Of a stretch of DNA of 64,000 nt, positions 12,326 through 24,699 are shown piece by piece (positions within the stretch are counted from its first letter, which is position 1; each line of letters starts with the position of its first letter). Below the pieces are notes generated by a model. That model was not told where the DNA came from, ran no database searches, and was given only the letters and a program-made list of their open reading frames with translations. Source of the stretch: Equus caballus (Eukaryota; Chordata; Mammalia; Perissodactyla; Equidae); assembly GCF_041296265.1 (NCBI RefSeq), contig NW_027222394.1:3596001-3660000 (forward strand), read 5' to 3'. The translations under genes were made by a program, and so were the position numbers.

Positions 12326-13255
12326 TCAGTAATTTCCTATACATATCATGAATAAGACAGTCTTTTTCATGATTTTCTTGATGATACATTTTATTTGTTT
12401 AATTCTAAGGCTGTAGATAATACGGTTTAAGAATGGGGGGATTATGGAGTAAAAAAGAGAAAGGACTATGTCCTCAATGTGGCAGAGGTTGCAGGTGGCA
12501 TAGGTATATGTAAAAGCCTGAGCTGAGGGAGATAGACACCAGGAGGATGTGAGGGACACAAGTAGAAATGGCCTTTGTTCTGTGTGCTTTACTTGGACAC
12601 TTGAGCACAATAGAAAATATGTGAATGTAAGACCTGATGATAAATATAAAGACAGCCACCATGAATTCCAAGACCAGAGACAGCAATCACCATCTCATGG
12701 CTAAAGGTGTCAGAGCAGAAAAGCTTTTGTAGAAAGCAGATGCCACAGAAAAACTAACAAATAACATTGGACTGATGGAAGAGCAGCCAGAATGTGTTGA
12801 CAGCATGCACCTCTGCATAGGCAGAGGCACTGAGTATGGAAGCCACTGTCATCTGGATGCAGAATTGAGGGTGCATGGTCACAGGGTAGTGGAGGGACTG
12901 ACAGATAGCCACATGGTGGTCATGGGCCATGATGGTGAGGACAGAAGCTCCACATATACAAAGAAAACAACTAGAAAGAACTGAGCTACACATCTCACCT
13001 TTGAAATTGTCCTGCTGTCAAGCAGGGAATTGATGAGTGAATTAAGAGAAATTACAGAAATGTAGCATGCAGCCAAGATGGACAGATTCCTAAGGAAGAA
13101 GTACATGGGTGTGTGAAGACTTCTGTCAAAAGTGGTGAAGGTAATAATGAGAATGTTACCCATTAGAGTTAACGAATACATCAGAGAGAAGCATGCACCA
13201 CCTGTAGTTCCCATACATCGGAAAACTCCATGAGGAGAAATTCCATCATCGTGAT
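12326..13255 (-). pseudogene. Olfactory receptor pseudogene, OR14-like
   Basis: A decayed class II odorant receptor (7-transmembrane GPCR), transcribed leftwards. Recognisable blocks in order: EFLLMEF (N-terminus), LMGNILIITFTT (TM1), LHTPMYFFLRNLSIL (TM2), the TM3 stretch AQFFLVVFFVYVELL, MAHDHHVAICQSLHYPV in place of the usual MAYDRYVAICHPLHY, SKAHRTKAISTCVPHILLVS (TM6) and PPFLNRIIYSLRIKQIK for the usual PPxxNPIIYSLRNK. Reading needs at least four frame changes (TM1, just before MAHDHH, near 12690, near 12480), and an in-frame TAG follows HQSNVIC. The start is uncertain: an ATGATG lies near 13250, but a normal OR start would be a few codons upstream. Family 14 is my best reading from the TM2-TM3 pattern; family 5 or another is possible. 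Not functional as read. Confidence 0.85.
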
Positions 13256-13289
13256 GGAACTCGGATCTGTGGGAGGCACAAGTTGTACC

Positions 13290-14844
13290 TGGGAAGTAAG
13301 GAGAGAAGTCACGAGCATGTGAAGAATCACATTAGGGAAATGTTTCTTAACTATTTTTTTGTCTTGACCTCTATCTAATTCTAAACTCTATTGATGTCTC
13401 TAATATTTTTGAAGGAAAATTCAGTGGTCCTCCATTAGCCTACATGACCTTCTTCTTATTCCTTCTGTAGTAATGGAGTGACAATCACAACCTAATTGTT
13501 CATAAACAACATATAAATGTTCAACATATAGTTCTATACATTTCCAATTCCAAGGCAATGTTATCATAGTCACGTTGGTAGACGTAACTATAGACAGATT
13601 ACATGAATATAGTTGTGTTTGAAAGGAATTTTGGTGGTCATGTTGTTGAACAGTGGGTAATTAGAATGAAATCTTTTGGTCATTTTCTAGCCTTACATTT
13701 TTGTTTAAATTTCAGATGATATTAAAAAATCTGGAAATGGAAAAGTGACTTTGTTTTTAGAGCTAAACTTTTATGCATAAGTGTCAAAATTATCTTCTGT
13801 CCCTGACATAAAATATTAATATCATTTGGAACTATACCTACTTTAATATCTCAAATTGATCACAACGTCATTGCCTGATACATTTCCCCACACTGAATCT
13901 ACTCCTCAGTGAAATTTTTCTATTAAAATTTTATATTTCGTTATTTTTCTAGTCATTCACCTCTCTTTTTAAAGAGAGAATGAATAAGCCAAGTATTCAT
14001 GTTTCCTTAGAGACTCTTGAAGCTACCCCTGATATTCCCTTATTATCTTCTCCTGTTTTCACCTTTCAAAACTTTTTTGATTCTGCTAGCTGAAAATCAA
14101 AATGAAACAGCAAAATTATGGTACAATATCTCTTAATACTAATTTAACTTTTTTTCCGCTAAATTAATAATTTTTCTTTTTCTTATTTAATCCAGTTTTT
14201 ACAACTAATTTTGTAAATTTTCATCCTTTGTTTCTGAATCACTTAACAACTTTGTTGGTGTCATCGCATCTTTATTGTTTATGCCATCAGTCCTCAGTTT
14301 GTTTGGTTTATTCACCAGTGGCAGTGTTAACCAGCTTTTCTCTTGACTTAACTGTGTTAATTGTATTTTCTCTGATTTCCTCTATCACTCTTTTACAACT
14401 CTTTCTTTGAGTTTCCTCAAAATAACACTAATAATAATAATAGTTATAATAAAACTCTGACAATTGGAACTACAAATAGCTAAAATGTCCAGAGCTAAAA
14501 TTACTATACTTCACAGTTTATTTGAAATTAAAATTCTCCTAAATTCTGCTCAAAATTGTACAATCTAGACCCATTCATTGACCAATTCCTTCAGACATCA
14601 TTTTGTTAGTATCCTCTACAATGAACTTATGAAACATGATACATATGATGTCTTCGTAGACAACCTGAGCTAAAGTCATGAACTTTTTTTTATCACATCA
14701 GCTATATGACATGTTTCACAAGCTGCTTCACATTGAAAAGCCAGCAGATGCTTTGCTCCATTTCTTTTGTTGTGGTTGTTGTTTATAAGTTGCTCAATGA
14801 TTAAATTGTATGTGATGAATAAATGAAAAATGATAAGATATACT
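13290..14844. other. AT-rich intergenic DNA, no gene
   Basis: No gene, RNA gene or clear repeat is seen upstream of the OR14-like pseudogene. It could hold the old OR promoter, but I recognise no element. Frames such as 14228-14410 are hydrophobic only because the DNA is T-rich. Confidence 0.45.
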
Positions 14845-16365
14845 GGAGTAGAGATCTCGTCAAGATGGCAGCATAAGCAGACTCTGAACTCATCTCCTCC
14901 CATGAATACAACCAGGTTACAACTATTTTTTGAAAAATTACCCTGGAGAGAAAACTGAAAACTGGATAAAAAGAACCTCCACAATAAGGGACAGTCCTGA
15001 CTAAGGCAGAAGAGGCAGAAATTCCTGCTGGAGAGGAAAATAACCATCTTTGGGAGCAGCAGAGCTTCTCAGCCGGCCAGGCAGGAGACACCCTAAGGTA
15101 CACAGCATTCCCTGGAGGAGTGAGGTCTGGAGCAGGGGCGATACTGCTATAAGCATCGTTCAGATTCAGCCCAACTGAGGTGAGGGTCTTACTTTCTGGC
15201 TTCACTGGTTATTAGCTGCAGCAGGGATACCCCCCAGAAAAGCTATTGGCTGAAAGCCAAAAAGACCCGGGTCTTAAAGGGCCCATGGACAAACTCAGTC
15301 ACTGCAGCAACCTAAAATCACCAGAGAGAGTGCTGACAGTCCTTTGGTGAAATAAGACTTACCTGGGGGACACTGGGGGCATCTTGGTGAGAGGAGGTAA
15401 CTTTCCAGAGAATTGAGACATTGGTGGGGGCAATTGTTCTGACCTGGTTGTGGTGGGCTAACACAGACCCCAGTTGGGGTGGGGGCCATTGAGTTTCTTC
15501 CCTTGGCCTGTTAGCCCAGGGTTCTGCCACACACACTAGAGCAGAGATTTAATCCAGTTCAGCCAGGACAGGCAGCCCTCCCTAGGGATTGGCCCCACCT
15601 AGCAGCAAGCCCTCAGGCTACTTGTCAGCCTGCATAGACTGGGTGTCTTTATCCTTTACAGGCAGGCAAGTATGTCCACCTCTGTGGGACAGGGCCTGTG
15701 TGAGGAGGAGGTGAACTCTGGGGGGGCATTGGTGGAGAGGTGGAGGCCTCTGCAGTGGGGCATTGGGGTACAGTCCAGGGGGTTGGGAAATGTGCATGGA
15801 CCAGGACTGTGTTGACCTTGGGTGGGATCCTGTTGTGGGTGAGGCTTATCAGCAGATAGAAGACCAGTGCTTCACAAATAGCCATAAGAAGAATCAGCTC
15901 CACCTTCCAAAGGCTGAAACAATTGAGTGCTCCTGTACCTAAGGCCAGCCCCACACAGCTATACTCCTATGAGAACTGACAGCAGCCTTGTAGGCTTGAG
16001 GCCTATAGCATCTGTAAGCCCCTGAGCCTAGCAACCAGCTACACTGGGTACCAACCCAATTAGGAGTGTGCTGATAGACTTTGTAGCCAACGGTGCTGAG
16101 GCTTCCCAAATCAGATTTACAAACAGCTGGCCAGGAAAGGAAAGACTAGATTCCCTGGGTACCTGCAGTAAGAGTAACCCTGCCACAACAGAAGGACACA
16201 AGTAGCCCACAAAGGGGTCAGTCCTGGATCATTTAGACTGGTGACAAGAGGGAAGCACACTGCTGAGCCTCATAAGGCATCTCATACATAAGGCGCCTTC
16301 TCCAAGATCAGGAGGCATAGCCAACTCACCTAATACATAGAAATAAGCACAGAGAAAGAGGCATA
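14845..16365 (+). promoter_or_regulatory. L1-A 5' UTR (former internal promoter)
   Basis: About 1.5 kb, clearly richer in G and C than the surrounding DNA, between the L1 5' end and the ORF1 start. In LINE-1 this region carries the internal RNA polymerase II promoter. The opening GGCAGC-type context resembles the YY1-binding start (AAGATGGCGGC) known from L1 families, here with GGCAGC. Open frames on either strand here (for example 14801-15205 minus) are not conserved L1 frames. Confidence 0.7.
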
Positions 16366-17260
16366 ATGAGGTGACAAAGGAATACTTTCCAAACAAGGGA
16401 ACAGGACAAAACCCCAGAAAACAGACTAAATGAAACAGAAATAAGCAATCTATTCAACAAAGAGTTCAAACAAAATATCATAAGGATGCTTACAGATATT
16501 GGGAGAAGACTGGACGAACACAGTGAGCTCATCAGCAAAGAATTGTAAAATATAAAAAAGAACCAATCAGAAATGAAGAATACAATACTAGAAATGAAAA
16601 AGTCACTAGAAGGACTCAATAAGAGAGTAGAGGATGCAGAAGAACAGATCAGCGAGCTAGACAAAAGACTAGAGGAAATCACCCAAGCTGAACAGGAAAA
16701 AGAGAAGAGAATTAGACAGAATGAGAACAGTCTAAGGGAACTCTGGGACAATATCAAGCACATTAACATCCTCATTATAGATGTCCCAGAAGGAGAAGAG
16801 AGAGACAAAGGGGCAGAAAATTTATTTGTAGAAATAATAGATGACATTTTCCTTACCTTAGGAAGGAAACAGACATCCAAGCACAGGAAACACACAGAGC
16901 TCCAAAGAAGATAAGCCCAGAGAGGCCCACACCAAGACCTATTATAATGAAAATGTCCAAAATAGAAGATAAAGAGAGAATCCTAAAAGCAGCAAGAGAA
17001 AGGCCACAAGTGACATACAAAGGGAAGCCCATAAGGCTATCAGAGGATTTCTCAGCTGAGACCCTATAGGAAAGAAGAGAATGGCATGACATATTTAAAG
17101 TGCTAAAAGGAAAAAAACCTACAGCCAAGAATACTCTATCCATCAAGGTTCTCATTCAGAATGGAAGGAGAGATAAAGAGCTTCCTAGACAAGAAAAAAA
17201 TTAAAGGAGTTTATCACCAAGAAACCAATTCTACAAGAAATACTGAAGGGACTTATTTAA
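16366..17260 (+). pseudogene. L1-A ORF1 (RNA-binding coiled-coil protein), broken
   Basis: In LINE-1, ORF1 encodes the trimeric nucleic-acid chaperone that coats L1 RNA in cytoplasmic particles. Here the ATG at 16366 begins the frame MR-stop-QRN, so codon 3 is TGA; a second stop (TAA) follows the residues ELISKEL. After that comes a long charged coiled coil (EMKKSLEGLNKRVEDAEEQI, SELDKRLEEI). It is open from about 16549 to 16914. The C-terminal domain is recognisable across frame changes (KPIRLSEDFSAE near 17030), and the end is the TAA at 17258-17260. The length, about 298 codons, is normal for mammalian ORF1. Non-functional. Confidence 0.85.
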
Positions 17261-17736
17261 GTGGGAAAGAATGATCACAAGTAGAGATAAAAAAAAAATC
17301 TCAAAGAACAAAAAAAATAACACAGGCAATAAAATCACTTATAAAGGTGAAAATATAGTAAAAGGTAGCAGATCAACTACCTGTGAAGATAATATGAAGG
17401 TTAAAAGACAAATGCACTAAAATCACCTATTTCAATGATAAGAGGGTAATGGATAAACACACATTAAACGAGAGACTATATTATTATTTCCAAAACATAA
17501 AATCTTGGAGGGGGGGAGTGAAAAAGCAGAGCTTTTAGAAAGAGGTCAAGCTAAAGAGTCTATCAACTCAATATAGACTGTTATATACATAGGATATTGA
17601 ATAAGAGCTCATGATAATCACAAATAAGAAATCAAACATATTACTAAAGATAACCATCAAATCACAAGGGAAGAGAGCAAGAGAAAAAGAAAGGACCAGA
17701 GAAGAACTACTAAAACACTCAGAAAAAAGTGACAAA

Positions 17737-20700
17737 ATGGCAATAAATACATATTTATCAATAGCTACTTTAAACGTCATTGGACTAAATGCTCCAGTTA
17801 AATGCAATAGGGTGGCCAATTGCATAAAAAAACAACACCCATGTATAAGCTGAATACAAGAGACACACTTCAGACCTAAAGACACTCACAAACTGAAAGT
17901 GAAAGGATAGAAAAAGATATCTCATGCAAGTGGCAAAGAAAAGAAAGCAGGGGTAGCAATACTTATATCAGACAAAATAGGCTTTAAAACAAAAACTGTA
18001 ACAAGAGACAAAGACGGGCACTACATAATGATAAAGGGAACAATCCAACAAGAAAATGTAACACTTGTAAATATCTATGCACCCAACAAAGGAGAACCTA
18101 AATATATAAAGCAAGTGTTAATAGACATAAAAGCAGAAATAGACAGTAACACAATAATAGTAGGGGACTTTAACATTCCACTTATACCAATGGATAGATC
18201 ATCCAAACAGAATATCAACAAGGAAACACTGGACTTAAATGACACATTAGACCAGATGGGCTTAGTAGATATATATGCAACATCGCATCCAAACGCCACA
18301 GAATACACATTCTTTTCAAATGCACATGGAACACTGTCCAGGATTGATCACATATTAGGCCACAAAACAAGTCTCAATAAATTTAAGAAAATTGAAATGC
18401 CATGCATCTTTTCTGACCACAAAGGTATGAAACTAGGAATCAACTACAGGAAGAAAACCAGAAAAGCCACAAAAATGTGGAGATTAAACAAAATGCTACT
18501 GAACAACCATTGAGTCAATGAAGAAATCAAAGGAGAAATCAAAAAATTCCTGGAGACAAAGGAAAATGAAAATATGACATGCCAAAATTTTAGGATACAA
18601 CAAAGCAGTTCTAAGAGGGAAGCTTATAGCAATTCAGGCCTACCTCAACAAACAATAAAAATCCCAAATAAACAATCTAAAAGAGCATCTAAAGGTACTG
18701 GAAAAAAGAAGAACAAACAAAGCCCCAAATCGAGAGAAGGAAGGAACTAATAAAACTCAGAGCAGAAATAAATGAAATAGAGACTAAAAAATCAATAGAA
18801 AAAATTAATGAAACCAAGAGCTTGTTCTTTGAAAAGATAAACAAAATTGATGAACCCTTAGCTATACTCACCAAGAAAAAAGGAGAGAAGGCTCAAATAA
18901 ATAAAATCAGAAATGAAAGAGGAGAAATTACAATGGACACCTTAGAAATACAAAAGAGAAGACAATATTATGAAAAACTTTCATCAACAAATTGGATAAT
19001 CTAGAAGAAATTGGTAAATTCTTAGACACCTACACCCTTCCAAAACTGGACCAAGAAGAAGTAGAGAATTTGAATAGACCAATCACCAGTAAGGAGATTG
19101 AAACAGCGATCAAAATCCTCCCCAAAACTAAAAGCCAAGGACCAGATGGCTTCCCTGGTGAATTCTACCAAACATTCAAAGAAGACATTAGCTATCCTTC
19201 TCAAACTCTTCCAAAAAATTCAAGAGGAGGAGAGGCTTCCTAACTCATTCTACAAAGCCAACATTATCCTGATACTGAAACCAGACAAGGACAACACAAA
19301 AAAGAAAATTATAGGCCAATATCACCAATGAACATCGATACAAAAGTCCTCAACAAAATACTAGCAAATCGAACACAACAACACATTAAAAAGATCATAC
19401 ATCATGATCAAGTGGGTTTCATTCCAGGGATGCAGAGATGGTTCAACATCTGCAAATTTATCAAAGTGATACACCACATTAACAAAATAAAGAATAAAAA
19501 TCACATGATCATCTCAATACGTGCAGAGAAAGCATTTGAGAAGATACAGCATCCATTTATGATAAACAACCAAACAAAAAAAACTCTAGGGGCTTGCCCC
19601 GTGGCCGAATTGTTAAGCTCATGCTCTCTGCTTCGGCGGCCTGGAGTTTTGCCCATTCGACTCCTGGGCATGGACATGGCACCACTCATCAGCCATGCTG
19701 AAGCAGCATCCCACATGCCACAACTAGAGGAACCCACAATTAAAAATACACAACTATGTACTTGGGGGCCTTGGGGAGAAAAAAATAAAATCTTAAAAAA
19801 ACTCCAAATAAAATGAGTATAGAAGGAAAATATCTCAACATAATAAAGGCCATATATGACAAACCCACAGCAAATATCATTCTCAATGCAGAAAAACTGA
19901 AAGCTATCCCTCTAGGAACAGGAACCAGACAAGGATGCCCACTGTCACCACTCTTATTTAACATAGTATTGGATGTCCCAGCCAGAGCAATCAGGCAAGG
20001 AAAAGAAATAAAAGGGATCCATATTGGAAAAGAAGAAGTGAAACTGTCACTCTTTGCAGAGGACATGATTTTATGTGTAGAAAATCCTGAAGAACCCACT
20101 AAAAAAACTTTTAGAAACAATAAATGAATACAGTCAAGTCACAGGATACAAAATCAACATACAAAAATTGGTTGTATTTCTATACACTAACAATGAATTA
20201 ACATAAAGAGAAATTAAGAATACAATCGCATTTACAATTGCAATAAAAAGTATAAAATACCTAGCAATAAACTTAACCAAAGAGGTGAAAGATCTGTACA
20301 CCGAAAACCATAAAACATTGTTGAAAGAAATCAAAGACACAAAGAAATGGAAAGATATTCCATACTCTGGGATTGGAAGAATTAAATTCGTTAAAATGTT
20401 GATACTTCCTAAAGCAATCTATATATTCAAAGCAATCCCTATCAAAGTTCCAACAACATTTTTCACGGAAATAGACCAAAGAATCCTAAAATTTATATGG
20501 AACAACAAAAGACCCGAATAGACAAAGGATTCCTGAGAAAAAGGAGCAAAGCTGGAGGTATCACACTCTCTGATTTCAAAATGTACTATAAAGCCATAGT
20601 AACCAAAACAGCATGGTACTGATACAATAACAGACACACAGATCAATGGAATAGAATCAAGAGCCCAGAAATAAACCCACACATTTATGAATGAAAGTAG

Positions 20701-21682
20701 ACCATTCCCTTACACCATGCACAAAAATCAACTCAAAATGGATTAAAGACTTGAATATAAGACCCCAAACCATGAAACTTCTAGAATAAAACATAGGCAG
20801 TATGCTCTTTGCCATCGGTTTTAGCAGCATATTGTCAAGTATCATGTCTGACCGGGCAAGGGAAACAAAAGAAAAAATGAACAAATCGAACTACATCAAA
20901 CTAAACAGCTTCTGCACAGCAAAGGAAACCATCAACAAAGTGAAACGGCAACCTAAAAATTGGGAGAAGATATTTGCAAACCTTATATCAGATAAGGAGT
21001 TAATATACAAAATATACAAAGAACTCATACAGCTCAAGAACAACAAAAAAAAAACAACCCAATTACAAAATGGGAAAAAGATCTGAACAGAGATTTCTCC
21101 AAAGAAGATATACGGATGGCCAACAGGCATATGAAAACATGCTCAACATCATCAGCTATCAGGGAAATGCAAATCAAAACTGCAATGAGGTATCACCTCA
21201 CTGCAGTCAGAATGACTATAATTAACAAGACAGGAAACAACAAACGTTGGAGAGGGTTTGGAGAGAAGGGAACCCTTATTCACTGCTGGTTGGAGTGCAA
21301 ACAGGTGCAGCCACTATGGAAAGCAGTATGGAGCTTCCTCAGAAAATTAAGTACAGATCTACCATATGATCCAGCTATCCCACTGATGGGTATTTATCCA
21401 AAGAACTTGAAAACCCAAAGGCATAAAGATACTTGTACCCCTATGTTCATTGCAACATTAAAGACAATGGCCAAGACTTGGAAGCAATCTAGGTGCCCAT
21501 TAAGGGACGCATGGATAAAGATGTGGTATTTATACACAACGGATCATTACTCAGCCATAAGAAACGATGAAATCTGGGCATCTGTGACAACATGGATGGA
21601 CCTTGAGGGTATTATGCAGAGTGAAATAAGTCAGAGGGAGACAGTCAAATACCATATGATCTCACTCATAAGTAGAAGATAA
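17737..21682 (+). pseudogene. L1-A ORF2 (endonuclease-reverse transcriptase), broken
   Basis: ORF2 nicks target DNA and reverse-transcribes L1 RNA at the nick. The start MAINTYLSIATLNVIGLN (17737) corresponds to the endonuclease opening, where LNVNGLN is usual. Endonuclease landmarks in order: VNIYAPN, VGDFNIPL, TFFSNAHGTLSRIDHILG, SDHKGMKLGIN. Then come the linker, the RT region with [18 protein letters not shown] and, where the catalytic FADD box belongs, [19 protein letters not shown], so one catalytic aspartate is replaced by glutamate. The C-terminus has [17 protein letters not shown] (zinc-knuckle region) and ends MISLISRR-stop. An ERE interrupts it at 19586-19794. Several in-frame stops (for example after HPCIS and after MLLNNH) and frame changes remain. 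Length without the ERE fits a normal ORF2. Confidence 0.92.
19586..19794 (+). repeat. ERE SINE inside L1-A ORF2
   Basis: Head GGGGCTTGCCCCGTGGCC, A box GAATTGTTAAGCTCATGC, B-box region near 19655, the CACATGCCACAACTAGAGG motif, and an A-rich tail with AATAAA. Target duplications AAAAAAACTC at 19576-19585 and 19795-19804. The L1 frame resumes right after it, so the ERE is younger than L1-A. Confidence 0.95.
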
Positions 21683-21900
21683 AAACAATGACAAACAAAC
21701 ACGTAGCATTGGAGATTTGATTGGCGGTTACCATAGGGGAAGCGGGGAGGAGGGAGGGCAAAAGGGATGATTAAGCTCACATGTGAGAGGATGGACTATA
21801 ATTAGTTTTTGGTTGGTGAACATGATGTAATCTACAAAGAATTTGAAATATATTATGATGTACATCTGAAAAGAAACAAATAACTTTTTTTAAAAAAACA

Positions 21901-22107
21901 GGAAATGGTATATGTAGTTTCCCAGATTTTTTGGAGAGAAAGTCTTGCTCAGAAAGATCATAAAACAAAATAAAGTCTTCCTGAATTTAAAAAAATAAAA
22001 TAAAAGAGGGGTAAAGAGCAATAATTCATTCTGCTCTTTATTAAAATGTGTAATAAATCTGTGTTTATCAACACATTGTGAAATTGGCTTAATTTCAAAT
22101 ACATCTA
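21901..22107. other. Spacer between L1-A and L1-C
   Basis: About 200 bp of AT-rich DNA between two L1 elements in opposite orientation. I recognise neither L1 nor host gene sequence here. Confidence 0.4.
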
Positions 22108-22316
22108 TGTTCGCCAGTGATATTGGCCTGTAGTTTTCCTCTTTTGTGTTGTCCCTGTCTGCTTTTGGCATCAGGGTGTTGTTGGCTAGGTAGAAGGAGT
22201 TAGGAAGCCTCCTATCTTCTTCAGTTTTTCAGAATAGTTTGAGAAGGATAGGTATTACGTCTTCTTTGAGTGTTTCGTAGAATTCTCCAGAGAAGCAATC
22301 TGGTCCTGGACTTTTG

Positions 22317-22570
22317 TTGCTGTGGCAGTTTTGATTGAGAAAGATTGGCCCTGAGCTAAGGTCTGTTGCCAATCTTCCTCTTTTTGCTTCAGGAAGATTT
22401 TCCCTGAGCTAACATCTGTGTCAGTCTTCCTCTGTTTTGTATGTGGGATGCTGCCACAGCAAGGTTTGATGAGTGGCATGTAGGTCTGCACCCCAGACCT
22501 GAACCCACGAACCCCAGGCTGCCAATTTGGAGTTCACAAACTTAATTACTATGCCACCAGGCAGGCGCCC
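22317..22570 (-). repeat. ERE SINE inside L1-C ORF2
   Basis: ERE3/ERE4-like copy in minus orientation; the tail unit with CTGAGCTAACATCTGTG is on the left and the tRNA-like head near 22555 on the right. Target duplication GGACTTTTG at 22308-22316 and 22571-22579. The head is more diverged than in most copies here. Confidence 0.9.
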
Positions 22571-23655
22571 GGACTTTTGATTTTTGGGAGTTTTTTTACT
22601 ACCATTTCAATCTCTTTATTTCTGATTGGTCTATTCAGATTCTCTATTTCTTATCGATTCAGTTTTGAGAGGTTGTATGATAGTAAGAATTTAGTCATTT
22701 CTTCTAGGTTATCCAATTTGGGGTATATGTTTTTCATAGTATTCTCTTATTATTCATTGTATTTCTGTGCTATCAGTTGTAATTTCTACTCTTTCATTTC
22801 TAATTTTGTTTATTTGAGGTTTCTCTCTTTTTTTCTTAGTGAGTCTCACTAAGGGCTTGTCAATTTTTGTTATCTTCTCAAAGAACCAGCTCTTAGTTTC
22901 ACTGATCCTTTCAACTGTTTTTTTAGTCTGTATAATCTGTATTTCATTCGTTTCTGTTCTAATTTTTATTTCCCACATTCAGCTGACTTTGGGCTTTACT
23001 TGTCCTTGTTTTTCTCTTTCTTTTACATATAGTTTAAGATAACTTACTTGAGATTTTTCTTTTTTGCTAAGTGGGGCCTGTATTGCTATGAATGTCCCTC
23101 TTAGAACTGCTTGCTGCATCCCATAAGACTTGGTATGTTGTGTTTTCATTTTCAATTGTCTCCAGGTATTTTTTATTTCTCCTTTGTTTTCTTCATTCAT
23201 CCAATGGTTGTTCAGTAGGATGTTGTTTAGTCTACACATATTTGTGACTTTTCCAGCTTTTTTATAGTTAATTTCTGGTTTCATATCATTGTGAATGGAA
23301 AAGATGCTTGATATGAATTCAATCTTTTTAAACTTATTGAGGCTTGCCTTGTTTCCCAACATATGGTCTATCTTTGAACATGTTCCATGTCCATTGAGAA
23401 AAATGTGTATTCTGGTGTTTTGGGATGGAATGCTCTATATACCTCTATTAAGCCCATCTTGTCTAGTCCTTCATTTAAGGCTACAGTTTCCTTATTGACT
23501 TTCTGTCTGGACGACCTATCCATTGATGTCAGTGGGGTTTTAAAGTCTCCTACTATTGTTGTGTTGCTGTCAATTTCTCCATTTAGGTCTGTTAAGAGTT
23601 GATCTATATACTGTGGTGCTCCTGTGTTAGGTGCATATATATTAAAGTGCTGTGT

Positions 23656-23903
23656 CCTGGAAGTGGTCCTCTGGATGAGTTGTTGAGCCTGCACGCTCTG
23701 CCTCGGCAGCCCAGGGTTTGGATCCTGGGCACGGACATGGCACTGCTCATTAGATGACGTTGAGGCGGCGTCCCACATGCCACAACTGGACGGACCCACA
23801 ACTAAAATATACAATGGTGTACTGGGGGGATTTGGGGAGAAAAAAGCAGAAAAAAAGGAAGTTTGGCGACAGTTGCTAGCTCAGGTGCCAATCTTTAAAT
23901 AAA
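23656..23903 (+). repeat. ERE SINE inside L1-C ORF2
   Basis: ERE1/ERE2-like body with CGGACATGGCACTGCTCAT, the CACATGCCACAACTGG motif and the terminal ACAGTTGCTAGCTCAGGTGC block. Target duplications AAAGTGCTGTGT at 23644-23655 and 23904-23915 are identical. Inserted opposite to the L1-C reading direction. The 5' head is somewhat altered (CCTGGAAGTGG instead of GGGGCTGG). Confidence 0.92.
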
Positions 23904-24699
23904 AAAGTGCTGTGTTCTCTTAATGGAATGTTCCTTTTATCGTTACATAATGCCCATCTTTGTCTATCATCATTTTTATCTTGAAGTCTACTTTGTCTGA
24001 TATAAGTATGGCTACACCTGCTTTCTTTTGCTTGCCAGTTGCTTGGAGTATCACCTTCCATCCCTTCACTCTTAGCCTGCATTTGTCTTTAGAGCTGAGT
24101 TGTGTTTCCTTAGAAGAATATTCTTAGGTCTTGTATTTTAACCTATCCTGCCACTCTGTGTCTTTTGATTGGTGAATTCAATCCACTTACATTTAGAGGG
24201 TTTATTGATATATTAGGGCTTAATACTGCCATTTTATCTATTTTCATTTTTCTTTTCCCTTGTATTTCTGACTACCACTTTAGTGTGATGGTTTTCTCAG
24301 TTTTCTCTTTAGTCATTATTGGTCACTCTGCTCTGATCTTTTCTCTCGTGGTTACCATGAGTTTTGTATAAAAGATCTCATAGGTGAGATAGCTCATTTT
24401 CTGACATCCTCTTATCTGCATTAGCCTATGCAGGTCCCATCCCTTTCTTCCCGATATATGTCTTGTTGTCACAAATTATTCTTTGGTGTTGTGACTAAAT
24501 AAAAGTGTTTATGGTTATATTTTTATATTTGTGAGTTTGTGACTAAATATAAGTGTTTATGGTTATTTTTGATGCTTTCTTTCCCTTTATCTATTATTTT
24601 ATAATTGCTTGTTAACCTATTCTGATAGAGAGCTGCAACTTTCTGATTTTTGTGTCTATTTATCTCCTTGCTCCAAGGTTTGTAAACCTTTGCCTTTTT

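Larger units (their letters stand above)
14845..21900 (+). mobile_element. L1-A: near full-length LINE-1, plus strand
   Basis: A complete-looking equine L1, interrupted by one ERE. The 5' end begins near GATCTCGTCAAGATGGCAGC, a standard L1 start, followed by a GC-rich 5' UTR (to about 16365), ORF1 (16366-17260), an inter-ORF spacer, ORF2 (17737-21682) and a 3' UTR that starts with a G-rich block (GGGGAAGCGGGGAGGAGGG at about 21738) and ends in an A/T-rich tail near 21900. Minus the ERE the length is about 6.8 kb, usual for a full L1. I do not see a convincing target-site duplication. Compared with L1-B, C, D and F it is the least decayed, but both ORFs carry stops and frame changes, so it is dead. 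Confidence 0.93.
22108..24232 (-). pseudogene. L1-C ORF2, N-terminal part only
   Basis: The start reads MAVLSPNISINPLNVSGLN, the endonuclease opening, followed by VTREKIRAE-type text upstream in the spacer. Endonuclease landmarks include NTTIVGDFKTPLTSMDRSSR and GLIEVYRAFHPKTPEYTFFS. Further on are MLGNKASLNKFKKIEF and KKAGKVTNMCRLNNILLNNH, then the linker before the RT domain. The sequence ends near the [10 protein letters not shown] block, so the RT catalytic box and C-terminus are absent. Two EREs (22317-22570, 23656-23903) interrupt it. Confidence 0.85.

Noticed and set aside
16326-16895. 189-codon open frame on the minus strand of L1-A
   Set aside because: It is the antisense shadow of the ORF1 coiled coil; its serine- and leucine-rich translation comes from reverse-complemented Glu, Lys and Gln codons.
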